DNA of 32,736 nucleotides from Rhodocyclaceae bacterium (GCA_028687645.1 JAQTZQ010000012.1:1-32736), one strand, 5' to 3'. Counted from the first letter of the stretch, positions 8,827-19,546 are shown. Notes: generated by a model from the sequence alone, not told the origin. Program-made: numbers and translations.

Positions 8827-9092
8827 TTAAGTGAAATCCAGTAAGCAATCAGAATCAGACTGGAAACCAGTATAAGCCAGCCTTCAAGCAGAACGCGCCA
8901 CATCCTTGGTGCGTCGCGTAATTCCATAAAGTCGAGAATGACCAGCCGCCCCTTGATAAAGGCGATGACCAGCATGGCGACGATGGAGGCGGTGCCGGTG
9001 GCGCCCACTTCACCGAGATACCAGGTGGCAGCTGTCGCTAACATAAGAATCAGCCAGGCCCGGTGCGCCGAGTTTTTGAAAAAAGCGATCAT
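8823..9092 (-). CDS. norF: NorF-like small membrane protein (cytochrome c oxidase subunit IV family)
   Basis: An 89-residue protein with three predicted transmembrane helices (WLILMLATAATWYLGEV, SIVAMLVIAFIKGRLVI, LEGWLILVSSLILIAYW). This layout is typical of the prokaryotic COX IV/NorF family. The chosen ATG at 9092 overlaps the norE stop codon by one base (TAATG). A longer start at 9131 would lie within norE and is less likely. NorF is usually paired with NorE and supports full NOR activity without being part of the purified NorCB core. Confidence 0.82.
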   Translation of the reverse strand: MIAFFKNSAHRAWLILMLATAATWYLGEVGATGTASIVAMLVIAFIKGRLVILDFMELRDAPRMWRVLLEGWLILVSSLILIAYWISLK

Positions 9093-9688
9093 TAGTGCAT
9101 CACATAAACAAGAGGGAAAAGAATGATCCACAACAGATCAACCATGTGCCAATAGGCTGCTCCACTCTCCAAACCGTTCATGTGATGGCTGCCATAAGCG
9201 CCCTGGCGGGACTGAAACCAGAGTATGGCCAGAATCACCATGCCGAGAATGACGTGCATGAAGTGAAAAAAGGTCAGCGAAATGTAGAACATGTAGAAAG
9301 TATTGGTCGACATCGAGATGCCGGCGCCAAATTTGGCCGAATATTCAAATACCTTGACCACCAGAAAAGCGCCGCCGCAGAGAAAGCCGAGCAGAATGTT
9401 GCGTGAAATGGCTTTTTGCTCATCGCGGTGGGCTGCCTTAACGGCGAGTACGACAAACCATGAGCCGGTGATCAGTAAAACGGTGTTGAGTGCGCCAGCG
9501 TTGCGATCCAGTGTTTGCTGGTAGAGATTGAACAATTCGACGTGATTGGTGCGAGTGAAGGCATAAGCCGAAAAGAAAACGGCAAACGCCAGCAGTTCTG
9601 CCAAGATAAAAAACCAGATGGCAAGGTCACCAGGCAGATGCTTGGTAGGCACCGGATTGGGTGGTGCGACGGAGAGGGTATCGGTCAT
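9092..9688 (-). CDS. norE: NorE, cytochrome c oxidase subunit III-like protein
   Basis: A 198-residue protein with five hydrophobic helices and the COX III signature run (LTFFHFMHVILGMVILAILW, then AAYWHMVDLLWIILF). It is short like NorE rather than like full COX III. NorE and NorF are accessory membrane proteins of cNOR clusters. The ATG at 9688 is preferred; a TTG at 9736 is possible but would place the start inside an FNR-type site. There is no obvious Shine-Dalgarno before 9688. The predicted FNR-dependent transcription start falls on or next to this codon, so the mRNA may be leaderless. Confidence 0.88.
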   Translation of the reverse strand: MTDTLSVAPPNPVPTKHLPGDLAIWFFILAELLAFAVFFSAYAFTRTNHVELFNLYQQTLDRNAGALNTVLLITGSWFVVLAVKAAHRDEQKAISRNILLGFLCGGAFLVVKVFEYSAKFGAGISMSTNTFYMFYISLTFFHFMHVILGMVILAILWFQSRQGAYGSHHMNGLESGAAYWHMVDLLWIILFPLVYVMH

Positions 9689-9694
9689 ACGGTA

Positions 9695-9736
9695 ATGGTA
9701 GCGAGAAGTTAGGGTTTCTAACTTGATCTGAACCAA
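9695..9736 (-). promoter_or_regulatory. Candidate FNR/DNR-dependent promoter of norE
   Basis: On the minus strand, TTGGT-TCAG-ATCAA (9736-9723) matches 9 of 10 bases of the TTGAT-N4-ATCAA consensus. A -10-like TACCAT (9700-9695) lies 32 bases from the box centre, the spacing expected of a class II FNR promoter. It comes directly after the norB terminator. Confidence 0.55.
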
Positions 9737-9770
9737 AGAAAAAGGGCGCGGTTCAAAGAACCGCGCCCTT
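9733..9770 (-). terminator. Rho-independent terminator after norB
   Basis: A 13-bp perfect stem (9742-9754 with 9758-9770, arms AAGGGCGCGGTTC / GAACCGCGCCCTT) has a 3-nt loop. It is followed on the minus strand by TTTTTCTTT. It separates norCB from norEFQ and the following genes, so the catalytic subunits can be made in excess. Confidence 0.88.
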
Positions 9771-9797
9771 GGAGCTAATTGCTTGAATCAGCAGCGC

Positions 9798-11622
<1,825 letters not shown>

Positions 11623-11659
11623 TGGTTTTCCCCCTTTTCGGAAATTGTTTGGCGGGGCG

Positions 11660-11702
11660 ATGATAGTTGGGCGGGGTAAGGACTGACTTTGATGTTCGCT
11701 AA
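11660..11702 (-). promoter_or_regulatory. Candidate FNR/DNR-type promoter of norCB
   Basis: The minus strand reads TTAGC-GAAC-ATCAA (11702-11689). The downstream half-site is perfect and the upstream half weak. A -10-like TATCAT (11665-11660) lies 33 bases from the box centre. The predicted leader is about 30 nt. The Dnr-like protein encoded at the other end of the cluster is the natural candidate activator. Confidence 0.4.
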
Positions 11703-11713
11703 AAAATCACCCC

Positions 11714-11741
11714 GTGTCAGAAAACTTGTCGCAGGTATACT
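11714..11741 (+). promoter_or_regulatory. Candidate sigma-70 promoter of the NYN-LOTUS gene
   Basis: A -35-like GTGTCA (11714-11719, 4 of 6 matches), a 16-bp spacer and a -10-like TATACT (11736-11741) lie 27 bp before the ATG at 11769. It is divergent from the norC promoter. Visual match only. Confidence 0.35.
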
Positions 11742-11768
11742 CATTATTTTTAGTGACGATAGGGATTC

Positions 11769-13001
11769 ATGGCTGCCACCAATGACACCGCCAGCATGGC
11801 ACTTTTTTGCGATTTCGAGAATATCGCGCTGGGTGTGCGCGATGCACGCTACGATAAATTCGATATTCGCCCGATTCTTGAGCGGTTATTGGCCAAGGGC
11901 AGCATCGTGGTCAAAAAGGCTTACTGCGATTGGGATCGCTACAAGGCCTTCAAGGCCGGCATGCACGAGGCAAATTTTGAGCTGATCGAAATCCCGCATG
12001 TGCGCCAGTCGGGCAAGAATTCTGCAGATATTCGGCTAGTGGTCGATGCGCTGGATCTTTGCTATACCAAATCGCATGTTGATACTTTCGTCATTATCAG
12101 TGGCGATTCGGATTTCTCACCGCTGGTTTCCAAGCTGCGTGAGAACGCCAAACGGGTAATCGGAGTCGGCGTCAAGCAGTCCTGCTCCGATTTGCTGATT
12201 GCCAACTGTGATGAATTTATTTATTACGACGATCTGGTGCGTGACCATACTGCCCAGCGTCGTGACAGTCGCGAATCAGCGCCGCGCCGTACGCCGGAAG
12301 AGGAAAATAGCCGGCGGGAAAAACTTGAGGCACGCAAGACCAAGGCTATTGAGCTTGCGGCGTCGACTTTTTCGGACATGATTGCTGATCGTGGTGATAG
12401 TGAGCGGATTTGGGCCTCGGTGCTCAAAGAGGTGATCAAGCGTCGTAACCCCGGCTTCAATGAAACTTATTATGGCTTCCGCAGCTTTGGCAATTTGCTT
12501 GAAGAGGCGGCCAATCGTGGCCTGATCGGCTTTGGCCGTGACGAGAAATCTGGCGCTTACGTGACACGGGTTCAATTGCGCCCGACGACGGTAGAGAGCG
12601 CTGTAGCCGAAATTGAGCCATTGGTGGTTTTGCCTGCGGTCGACGCCGTTTCTGTGCCAAATAATGAGGTGCCAACGGTACAGCCTGGTGGTAGCGTTCG
12701 GCGACGGGGTGGGCGTCGTTCGCGGCGGGACGCTGAGCCCTCACCGATGGTCGCTGAGCTTGCGCCTGAAAGCGTTTCAGAAAATCAAGGAGCACCCGCG
12801 CCTGCCGAGATTGTTAGCCTTGTCGAGGCGAAAGTGCAGGAGAAAAATGCAGCGGAAGCCAAGCCGCGTCGTGGGCGCCGCCCCAAAGTTAAGCCGGCGT
12901 TGGATGCGCCGCTGCCTGATGCCGTGGTGATTGTCGCGGACGCCTTACCTGCCCCCGTTAAAAGGCGTAAAGCCCGCGTGACAAAGGCGGAGGCTAAATA
13001 A
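11769..13001 (+). CDS. NYN (LabA-type PIN-like) domain protein with OST-HTH/LOTUS domain
   Basis: A 410-residue protein. The N-terminal NYN domain (about 10-155) has the acidic positions expected of this PIN-like nuclease fold: ALFCDFENIA, KNSADIRLVVDALDL and FVIISGDSDFSPLV. An OST-HTH/LOTUS-like RNA-binding domain follows (about 205-270, with GFNETYYGFRSFGNLLEEA). The last 120 residues are low-complexity, Ala/Pro/Glu with Arg/Lys clusters (RRRGGRRSRRD, KPRRGRRPKVK), and are probably disordered and nucleic-acid binding. The family is expected to cleave or bind RNA; the target is unknown. An AGGG precedes the ATG. Its 3' end overlaps the convergent gene by 8 bp. Confidence 0.88.
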   Translation: MAATNDTASMALFCDFENIALGVRDARYDKFDIRPILERLLAKGSIVVKKAYCDWDRYKAFKAGMHEANFELIEIPHVRQSGKNSADIRLVVDALDLCYTKSHVDTFVIISGDSDFSPLVSKLRENAKRVIGVGVKQSCSDLLIANCDEFIYYDDLVRDHTAQRRDSRESAPRRTPEEENSRREKLEARKTKAIELAASTFSDMIADRGDSERIWASVLKEVIKRRNPGFNETYYGFRSFGNLLEEAANRGLIGFGRDEKSGAYVTRVQLRPTTVESAVAEIEPLVVLPAVDAVSVPNNEVPTVQPGGSVRRRGGRRSRRDAEPSPMVAELAPESVSENQGAPAPAEIVSLVEAKVQEKNAAEAKPRRGRRPKVKPALDAPLPDAVVIVADALPAPVKRRKARVTKAEAK

Positions 13002-13503
13002 CCTTGAGGAGTTGCGAGCGCAAATCTTCGGCCCGGCGTTTGCCCTGCACCGTGCCGGTGATTGCTGCATACCAAGGGCCAAATTGCTCGCGCAACTGCT
13101 CATGACTGGTTGCAGCAAAAACTGCCTCAACAATGCTCAGGTGTGAATAGGGGCCGACAAAGGATTTTAGGGAATTCATCATGTAATTTTTTGCCATCTC
13201 CAGCGCTTTTCTATCGAGAGTTTCCGGTAGTGGGCGGAAGGCAGAAATTGAGGGTAGCGGTTCCTCGGGGAGCGCTGTCTCGCCTGATGCGTCAAGCACG
13301 CCAGCGAGTTCAATATAGCCAAGCTCTTCAAGCATGCCCAGCGTGTGTTGCAAATCGTCGGCTTGTAACATGGCGCGCAAATCGTCGACCGTTTTTTTGC
13401 CGTCTATCATGATCAGCACGCGGCGCACACGCGGCGTCAGGCCGCCTGATTTATTGACGATTTCTTCCAGACCTTGGGGGGTTTTGGCGAACACAACGCC
13501 CAT
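12994..13503 (-). CDS. Conserved hypothetical protein with N-terminal winged-helix-like region
   Basis: A 169-residue soluble protein that I do not recognise by name. The first 70 residues (GLTPRVRRVLIMIDG...VDDLRAML...LGMLEELGYIEL) look like a small winged-helix or PatB-like domain, as seen in proteins that sense or regulate. A Pro-rich linker follows, then a helical C-terminal half (MAKNYMMNSLKSFVGPYSHLSIVEAVFAATSHEQLREQFGPW). It has a clear Shine-Dalgarno (GGAGA) 6 bases before the ATG. It is monocistronic as far as can be seen, lying between the panD terminator and the convergent NYN gene. No enzymatic motif is visible. Confidence 0.7.
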   Translation of the reverse strand: MGVVFAKTPQGLEEIVNKSGGLTPRVRRVLIMIDGKKTVDDLRAMLQADDLQHTLGMLEELGYIELAGVLDASGETALPEEPLPSISAFRPLPETLDRKALEMAKNYMMNSLKSFVGPYSHLSIVEAVFAATSHEQLREQFGPWYAAITGTVQGKRRAEDLRSQLLKVI

Positions 13504-13548
13504 TTTTTGTCTCCATTATTTTTGTCAAGTTTTGTGGGGCATTGTACA

Positions 13549-13576
13549 CAAAAAACAAAACCCGCCGAGGCGGGTT
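13549..13576 (-). terminator. Rho-independent terminator after panD
   Basis: The stem AAAACCCGCC / GGCGGGTTTT (13557-13576) is followed on the minus strand by a T-rich tail (TTTTGTTTTTTG). It lies 27 bp after the panD stop. Confidence 0.88.
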
Positions 13577-13602
13577 TTATTTGGGGCGGATACTTGAAAA
13601 AA

Positions 13603-13986
13603 TCAGGCAGCCGCTTGAATCGGAATCTTGTGACCGCGACGGGTAATGCGGTTTTGCGAATCAACGTAGATCAGTTCCGGCTCGTATTTGGCCAGTTCGA
13701 GTTCGTTATAGACGGCAAAGGTCGCAATAATCAGGATGTCGCCCGGCGAAGCGCGGCGTGCTGCCGAGCCATTGACCGAAATGACGCCTGAACCACGTTC
13801 GGCGCGAATCGCGTAGGTGGTGAAACGCTCGCCATTGTTGACGTTCCAGATGTCAATCTGCTCGTATTCCTTGATGTTGGCTGCTTCCAGCAGGTCTTCA
13901 TCAATGGCGCATGAACCCTCGTAATGCAGGTCGGCGTGCGTTGTGGTCACGCGGTGCAACTTGGATTTCAGCATGGTTCTCTGCAT
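13603..13986 (-). CDS. panD: Aspartate 1-decarboxylase (pyruvoyl enzyme)
   Basis: A 127-residue proenzyme. It cleaves itself at Gly24-Ser25 (YEGSC) to create the pyruvoyl group, then converts aspartate to beta-alanine for pantothenate. I chose the ATG at 13986 because it puts the cleavage Ser at the standard position 25 and gives the usual [12 protein letters not shown] start. An ATG four codons earlier (13998) is also possible. Conserved catalytic-region motifs [13 protein letters not shown] and [16 protein letters not shown] are present. It lies 89 bp after panC and has its own terminator. Beta-alanine made here is the substrate of PanC next door. Confidence 0.96.
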   Translation of the reverse strand: MQRTMLKSKLHRVTTTHADLHYEGSCAIDEDLLEAANIKEYEQIDIWNVNNGERFTTYAIRAERGSGVISVNGSAARRASPGDILIIATFAVYNELELAKYEPELIYVDSQNRITRRGHKIPIQAAA

Positions 13987-14075
13987 GGTTTCACTCATCC
14001 AGATAGTTGGGGGAAGCGAATTGTAACGGCTAAAACCCCTCTGTCAACGCTCTTTTCATGCGCTAAAAAGGTGCA

Positions 14076-14975
<900 letters not shown>

Positions 14976-14992
14976 TCACTAATCACCAATAA

Positions 14993-15811
14993 CTAGCCGT
15001 TGTAAGTGTGTTCAGGGCCGGGGTAGCTGCCGTCTTTGACCGCAGCAACGGCGCGGCAGGCGGCGTCGTGAATGCTGCTGGCGCCGTCCATGAAATTGCG
15101 CACGAACTTGGCTTTTTTGCCCGGTGGAATATCGAAAGCGTCGTGCAATACCATCACTTGGCCGGAGGTGTCCTTGCCGGCGCCGATGCCGATGGTGATG
15201 ATGTCAAGCATGGCTGTTACCAGCAGCGCCAGTTCGGCGGGAATCGCCTCAAGAACCAGCATGGTGGCGCCAGCGTCTTGCAACGCCAAGGCGTCATCCT
15301 TCACGCGCTGAGCGGCCGCTTCGCCTTTGCCTTGCACCTTGTAGCCACCCAGAACGTGCACCGATTGAGGGGTCAAACCGAGGTGGCCGCAGACCGGGAT
15401 GCCGCGCTGGACCATGAATTCAACTGTTGCAGCCATCTCGCGACCGCCTTCGAGTTTGACCATCTGGGCACCGGCGGCCATCAGCGTGACGGCATTGCGG
15501 TAAGCCTGTTCCGGCGACTCCTGGTAGCTACCAAAAGGCATGTCGGCAATGATGAAGGCACGGTCGCTGCCACGTTTGACGGCGGCGGTGTGGTAAGCGA
15601 TGTCGGCCACCGTGACGGGCAGGGTGGTGTCGTGCCCCTGAATGACATTGCCTAGTGAGTCGCCGATCAGCATGGATTCAATGCCAGCGGCGTCGAGCAG
15701 GCGCGCAAAGCTGGCGTCGTAACAAGTGAACATGACAATTTTTTCGCCCGCTTGATAAAGCTTGGCGAGGTCGGATTGGGTCAGGCGGCGGGTGATGGTT
15801 TGTGCGGACAT
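14993..15811 (-). CDS. panB: 3-methyl-2-oxobutanoate hydroxymethyltransferase
   Basis: A 272-residue TIM-barrel enzyme that transfers a hydroxymethyl group from 5,10-methylene-THF to alpha-ketoisovalerate, giving ketopantoate. Family motifs are FTCYDASFARLLDAAGIESMLIGDSLGN, GHDTTLPVT, ADMPFGSY and KLEGG. The ATG directly follows the stop of the upstream DMT gene (TAAATG), so translation is coupled. It is full length. It works with panC and panD just downstream; no panE is in view. Confidence 0.97.
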   Translation of the reverse strand: MSAQTITRRLTQSDLAKLYQAGEKIVMFTCYDASFARLLDAAGIESMLIGDSLGNVIQGHDTTLPVTVADIAYHTAAVKRGSDRAFIIADMPFGSYQESPEQAYRNAVTLMAAGAQMVKLEGGREMAATVEFMVQRGIPVCGHLGLTPQSVHVLGGYKVQGKGEAAAQRVKDDALALQDAGATMLVLEAIPAELALLVTAMLDIITIGIGAGKDTSGQVMVLHDAFDIPPGKKAKFVRNFMDGASSIHDAACRAVAAVKDGSYPGPEHTYNG

Positions 15812-16159
15812 TTAGGTTCTGAAAACGAAATAGACGGCGCCTAGGATACACAGAGCGGCCCATAAATAGTCAAGCTTGAGCGGCTGATCCATGTAAAAAA
15901 TGACGAAAGGCACGAAGACGGCGAGGGTGATGACTTCCTGCAAAATCTTGAGTTGGCCGAGATCCATTTCGGTGTGACCAACGCGGTTGGCGGGTACCTG
16001 AATCAGGTATTCAAAAAGTGCGATGCCCCAGGAAACGAGGGCGGCAATCCACCACGGTTTGTCGCTGAGATTCTTGAGGTGCGCATACCAGGCGAAGGTC
16101 ATGAAGACATTGGAGAGCGCCAGCAGACCGACGGTCTGCCAGAAAACCGGGAGGTTCAC
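15812..16159 (-). CDS. DMT-superfamily small membrane protein (DUF486)
   Basis: A 115-residue, four-helix membrane protein of the DUF486 type, related to one half of drug/metabolite transporters. Conserved features are NVFMTFAWYAHLKN, SWGIALFEYLIQVPANR and the C-terminal helix ALCILGAVYFVF. The start is GTG, overlapping the folK stop (GTGA), and the stop abuts panB. It sits inside a folate/pantothenate operon, but transport of an intermediate is only a guess; the family has no firm substrate. Confidence 0.85.
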   Translation of the reverse strand: MNLPVFWQTVGLLALSNVFMTFAWYAHLKNLSDKPWWIAALVSWGIALFEYLIQVPANRVGHTEMDLGQLKILQEVITLAVFVPFVIFYMDQPLKLDYLWAALCILGAVYFVFRT

Positions 16160-16632
16160 AGTCGGATAATGCCTTGATTGGCGACGGCCGGCAGCCAGGC
16201 GGCAATGGTGCCGCGTTTGGCCAGGGACAAATGTGGGGCAATTTCAGCCAGCGGCAGCAAGACGAAGGCGCGCAGGTGCAGGCGCGGGTGCGGCAGGGTC
16301 AGGCGCGGCAGATCGAGTTCCAGATCGTCGTAGAGCAGCAGGTCGAGATCAAGCGTGCGCGGGCCATTGCGTTCGCCACGAATACGGCCAAAGCGCTGTT
16401 CGATGTCGAGCAACTCGTCGAGCAGGGTTTCTGGCGGTAAGGAGGTTTCCAGGCGCGCTACGGCGTTGATGAACTCTGGTTGCTCGATGATGCCCACCGG
16501 CGCGGTGCGGTACAGCGACGAGGTTTGCGTAATCCGGCTGCTACTGATGTTGGCCAGCGCGCCAAAAGCGGCGAGCACGGTGGCGGCTGGGTCACCGAGA
16601 TTGGCGCCGAGCGCAACGTAGGCGGTGTTCAT
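16156..16632 (-). CDS. folK: 2-amino-4-hydroxy-6-hydroxymethyldihydropteridine pyrophosphokinase (HPPK)
   Basis: A 158-residue HPPK that passes pyrophosphate from ATP to the pterin precursor of folate. Motifs are VALGANLGDP at the N-terminus, PVGIIEQPEFINAVARLET and the signature RNGPRTLDLDLLLYDD that binds metal and ATP. The ATG overlaps the pcnB stop (ATGA). The pathway link with panB (which uses a folate cofactor) may explain the shared operon. Full length and intact. Confidence 0.96.
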   Translation of the reverse strand: MNTAYVALGANLGDPAATVLAAFGALANISSSRITQTSSLYRTAPVGIIEQPEFINAVARLETSLPPETLLDELLDIEQRFGRIRGERNGPRTLDLDLLLYDDLELDLPRLTLPHPRLHLRAFVLLPLAEIAPHLSLAKRGTIAAWLPAVANQGIIRL

Positions 16633-18014
16633 TCGGCGCTGTGGTCAGCCAAAGTATTATCCCCCAAGAGGACTTCCTTCGGGGCGCGGTCAACGTCGGA
16701 ATTGGCCGGTTTTTTACGACGACGGCGGCGCTTTTTATCGCCGGCCTGCTCCGGCATCAGCATCTCGGCGCGTTGCTCGCCATCGGCATTCTGGAAATCG
16801 GTCCACCATTCGCCCAGTTCGCTATCAATTTCACCGGATTCAGCGCGCAGCAGCAGGAAGTCGTAACCGGCGCGGAAGCGCTGGTGTTCGAGCAGGGCAT
16901 AAGGCCGCTTACCGGCGCGTTGCTCGAAACGCGGTTGTAGCGACCAAATGTCTTTGATATCGCCAGCAATACGGCGGGTGATGGCGAGCTTTTCGCCTTG
17001 CGTGTCAAGCACCGTATCCATCGCTTGGTGCAGCGCCGGAATTTTTGGTTCGCCAGCGGCCTTGAGCTTTTCCCAGTGGGCCAGCACCTCGTGCCAGAGC
17101 AAGGTGGCGAACAAGAAGCTGGGCGAAACGCCTTTGTTTAAGCGGATACGCTCATCGGTGTTGGCCAGTGCCGACATGACAAATTTTTCGCCCATCGGCT
17201 GCTCGAGAATAACGTCAAGCAGCGGCAGCAGGCCGTGGTGCAGGCCTTCATCGCGCAGTTGCGTGATGCATTTGACCGAATGCCCAGAGGTCAGTAGCTT
17301 GAGCATTTCGTCAAAAAGCCGAGCCGCCGGCACATTTTCCAGCAACACCGCCATTTCGCGGATTGGCTTGCTGGCGGCGGGATCGATCATTAGCCCGAGC
17401 TTGGCCGCAAGGCGCACAGCGCGCAGCATGCGTACCGGGTCTTCGCGATAGCGGGCGCGCGGTTCGCCGATCATGCGCAGGGTTTTTTGCTTGAGATCGC
17501 CGACGCCGTGGTGGTAATCAATGACGGCCTCGCTGGCCGGGTCGTAATACAAGGCGTTGGCGGTAAAGTCGCGGCGCGCGGCATCTTCGGCATGCGAGCC
17601 GAAAACGTTGTCGTTAAGCACGCGGCCATGCTCGTCTTTTTTGGTGTTGTCCGCCAACGCGCCACGGAAGGTGGTGACCTCCAGTGTTTCCTGACCCATC
17701 ATCACATGGACGATCTGGAAGCGGCGGCCAATGATGCGGGCGCGGCGGAAGTGTTTGCGAATTTCTTCCGGCGTCGCGTCGGTGGCAATGTCGAAATCCT
17801 TGGGCTCGGCGCCGATCAGCAGATCGCGCACCGCGCCGCCGACAACATAAGCCTGGTGGCCGTGGCCTTGCAGGGTTTCACAAAGACGCCGACTACCGCT
17901 GCTGATGCGGTCGCGGGTAATGCCGTGGGTGGAGACGGGAATGATGGCCGGCTCATGCTGCCCGACTTTGGTTTTTTTGCCGCCTAAAACGCGGGAAATG
18001 AATTTGCGGATCAC
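16629..18014 (-). CDS. pcnB: Poly(A) polymerase I
   Basis: A 461-residue nucleotidyltransferase that adds poly(A) tails to RNA 3' ends and speeds decay. The catalytic pocket is YVVGGAVRDLLIG followed by the Asp pair in PKDFDIATDA. RRDFTANALYYD and the RNA-binding region RYREDPVRMLRAVRLAAKLG follow. The basic C-terminus (KKRRRRRKKP) is typical of PcnB and separates it from tRNA CCA-transferase. The start is a GTG at 18014 with no visible Shine-Dalgarno. The gene lies 87 bp after the HAD phosphatase and heads the tightly overlapping folK-DMT-panB group. Confidence 0.94.
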   Translation of the reverse strand: MIRKFISRVLGGKKTKVGQHEPAIIPVSTHGITRDRISSGSRRLCETLQGHGHQAYVVGGAVRDLLIGAEPKDFDIATDATPEEIRKHFRRARIIGRRFQIVHVMMGQETLEVTTFRGALADNTKKDEHGRVLNDNVFGSHAEDAARRDFTANALYYDPASEAVIDYHHGVGDLKQKTLRMIGEPRARYREDPVRMLRAVRLAAKLGLMIDPAASKPIREMAVLLENVPAARLFDEMLKLLTSGHSVKCITQLRDEGLHHGLLPLLDVILEQPMGEKFVMSALANTDERIRLNKGVSPSFLFATLLWHEVLAHWEKLKAAGEPKIPALHQAMDTVLDTQGEKLAITRRIAGDIKDIWSLQPRFEQRAGKRPYALLEHQRFRAGYDFLLLRAESGEIDSELGEWWTDFQNADGEQRAEMLMPEQAGDKKRRRRRKKPANSDVDRAPKEVLLGDNTLADHSAE

Positions 18015-18101
18015 GAATTACCGTTCAATGAGCGTTTATGGCGCTACGAAAAAAGGCGAATTCTACCGCAAAGACATGATTTTTCATCGATTTTGGCGTT
18101 C

Positions 18102-18773
18102 TCAGTCGCGCAGGCTGATGATGATCCAGCCGGCGTTTTCACTGTGCTGACGCAGCTTGTCATCCGGGTCAACCGCGACGGGCGTTTTGACTTTATTCAT
18201 CAGCGGCAGATCGTTGTGTGAGTCGCTGTAGAAAAAGCTGTCTTCAAAACTGGCCCAGCACAAGCCGAGTGATTCCAGCCAGGCTTCAACGCGCTCGATT
18301 TTGCCTTCGCGGAAAGACGGCGTGCCGCGCGGCACACCAGAAAAGGCCCCGGTTTGCGGGTCGACCGCAGGAATCGTCGCAATCAGGTGGGGAATGCCGA
18401 AGGCGCGGGCAATCGGGCCGGTGACAAAGCTGTTGGTGGCGGTGACGATGGCGCACAGATCGCCATTGTCGCGGTGTTGCTTGACGACATCTTTCGCTTC
18501 CGCGCTCATGATCGGCAGGATATGGCGCTCCATGAATTCCTGATGCCAGGCATCGAGTTCAGCACGCGGATGACGGGTCAGCGGCGCGAGCTGGAAATTC
18601 AGGAATTCGTAGATGTCCAGTGTGCCATCCTTGTACTGCTGATAAAACTGAAGGTTTTTCGCTTCCTGCAATTCGCGATCAACGACCCCTTTGCTGATCA
18701 GGAATTGCGCCCATTCAAAGTCGGAATCGCCGCTGAGCAGGGTGTTATCGAGGTCGAAAAGAGCGAGATTCAT
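18102..18773 (-). CDS. HAD-IB family phosphatase (SerB-like)
   Basis: A 223-residue HAD hydrolase of subfamily IB. Motif I is DLDNTLL (nucleophile Asp8, general acid Asp10), motif II is VTATNS and motif IV is DSHNDLPLM. Phosphoserine phosphatase is the nearest well-known relative, but HAD-IB proteins beside hda and pcnB in betaproteobacteria are usually left with unknown substrate, and the SerB lid is not obvious. The start overlaps the hda stop (ATGA). Cytoplasmic. Confidence 0.88.
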   Translation of the reverse strand: MNLALFDLDNTLLSGDSDFEWAQFLISKGVVDRELQEAKNLQFYQQYKDGTLDIYEFLNFQLAPLTRHPRAELDAWHQEFMERHILPIMSAEAKDVVKQHRDNGDLCAIVTATNSFVTGPIARAFGIPHLIATIPAVDPQTGAFSGVPRGTPSFREGKIERVEAWLESLGLCWASFEDSFFYSDSHNDLPLMNKVKTPVAVDPDDKLRQHSENAGWIIISLRD

Positions 18774-19423
18774 GAATGGTTTTCCAGAGTGAGTAGTTCA
18801 CGCAACAGCGGCAGGGTGACTGCGCGTTTATGTTCCAGCGTGTAGCGGTCGAGCGCGACGATGAAGCCGGAGAGCGTGCGCATGTCGCGCGGCGCATGGC
18901 GCATCAGGTAAGCGATGGCTTCGGGCGTTAGCTTGAGTGCGCGTTCCTTGGCCTGGGCGGCGAGGGCGGCGGCCTTTTCGCTATCGGAGAGCGGTTGCAG
19001 GCGGTAGATCAAACCGGAGCCTAAGCGGGTGCGCAGGTCTTCGCGCAGCGCCAGATGGGCGGGCGGCTGATTTGTTGCGGTCAACAGCATTCCAGCGGCC
19101 ATTTTTAGGCGGTTGAAATGGTTGAAGAGGGCGATCTGACCGGTTTCGTTGAGTGATTCAACATGATCAACTGCCAATTGCCCGGCGTCTGGCGCGCTGT
19201 TCAGCGCAGGGTCAAGCGCTGCATCAATATAAGCAAAAGCACTGGCCAGTAGCAGATGCGAGCGACCGGAACCGATTTCGCCCCACAGGCAGAACGAGGT
19301 CTCAAGCTGCGCTCCAGCCAGCCAGCCGCACAGGGTGGCCAGCGTTTCCGTATTACCGCCGGGGACAAAATTGTCCAGCGTCGGCGGAGTTTCCGGCAGT
19401 AAATCGAGAATCAGCTGGCGCAT
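18770..19423 (-). CDS. hda: DnaA regulatory inactivator Hda
   Basis: A 217-residue DnaA-like AAA+ protein without a DNA-binding domain. The N-terminal QLILDLLP is the sliding-clamp-binding motif that lets Hda act with DnaN to turn DnaA-ATP into DnaA-ADP after initiation. The Walker A-like loop is GEIGSGRSHLL. Walker B is degenerate (LAVDHVE), and the sensor-II-like region is APRDMRTLSGFIVALDRY. It is the first gene of the minus-strand housekeeping run and divergent from the SNF2 gene, with 123 bp between them. Confidence 0.93.
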   Translation of the reverse strand: MRQLILDLLPETPPTLDNFVPGGNTETLATLCGWLAGAQLETSFCLWGEIGSGRSHLLLASAFAYIDAALDPALNSAPDAGQLAVDHVESLNETGQIALFNHFNRLKMAAGMLLTATNQPPAHLALREDLRTRLGSGLIYRLQPLSDSEKAAALAAQAKERALKLTPEAIAYLMRHAPRDMRTLSGFIVALDRYTLEHKRAVTLPLLRELLTLENHS

Positions 19424-19546
19424 CGGGAGGCTGGAGGCAAGTTAGAAGACAAGATTTTAGCAGTTGTCCTGAAATTGGGCTCCGAACAGCCCCAGAATCG
19501 ACCAAAAGGGCATAATTCACGGTTTGCTTTCAGATGCGATTTAATC

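Noticed and set aside
7663-8844. Long open frame on the plus strand (393 codons) opposite norQ and the small membrane protein
   Set aside because: It mirrors well-identified minus-strand genes in a GC-rich region, and its translation has no domain-like pattern.
15008-15655. Plus-strand frame opposite panB
   Set aside because: panB has all its family motifs on the minus strand; the opposite frame shows none.
19478-19494. Small GC hairpin between hda and the SNF2 gene
   Set aside because: A 5-bp stem with no T tail in a divergent promoter region. It cannot be a terminator for either gene.
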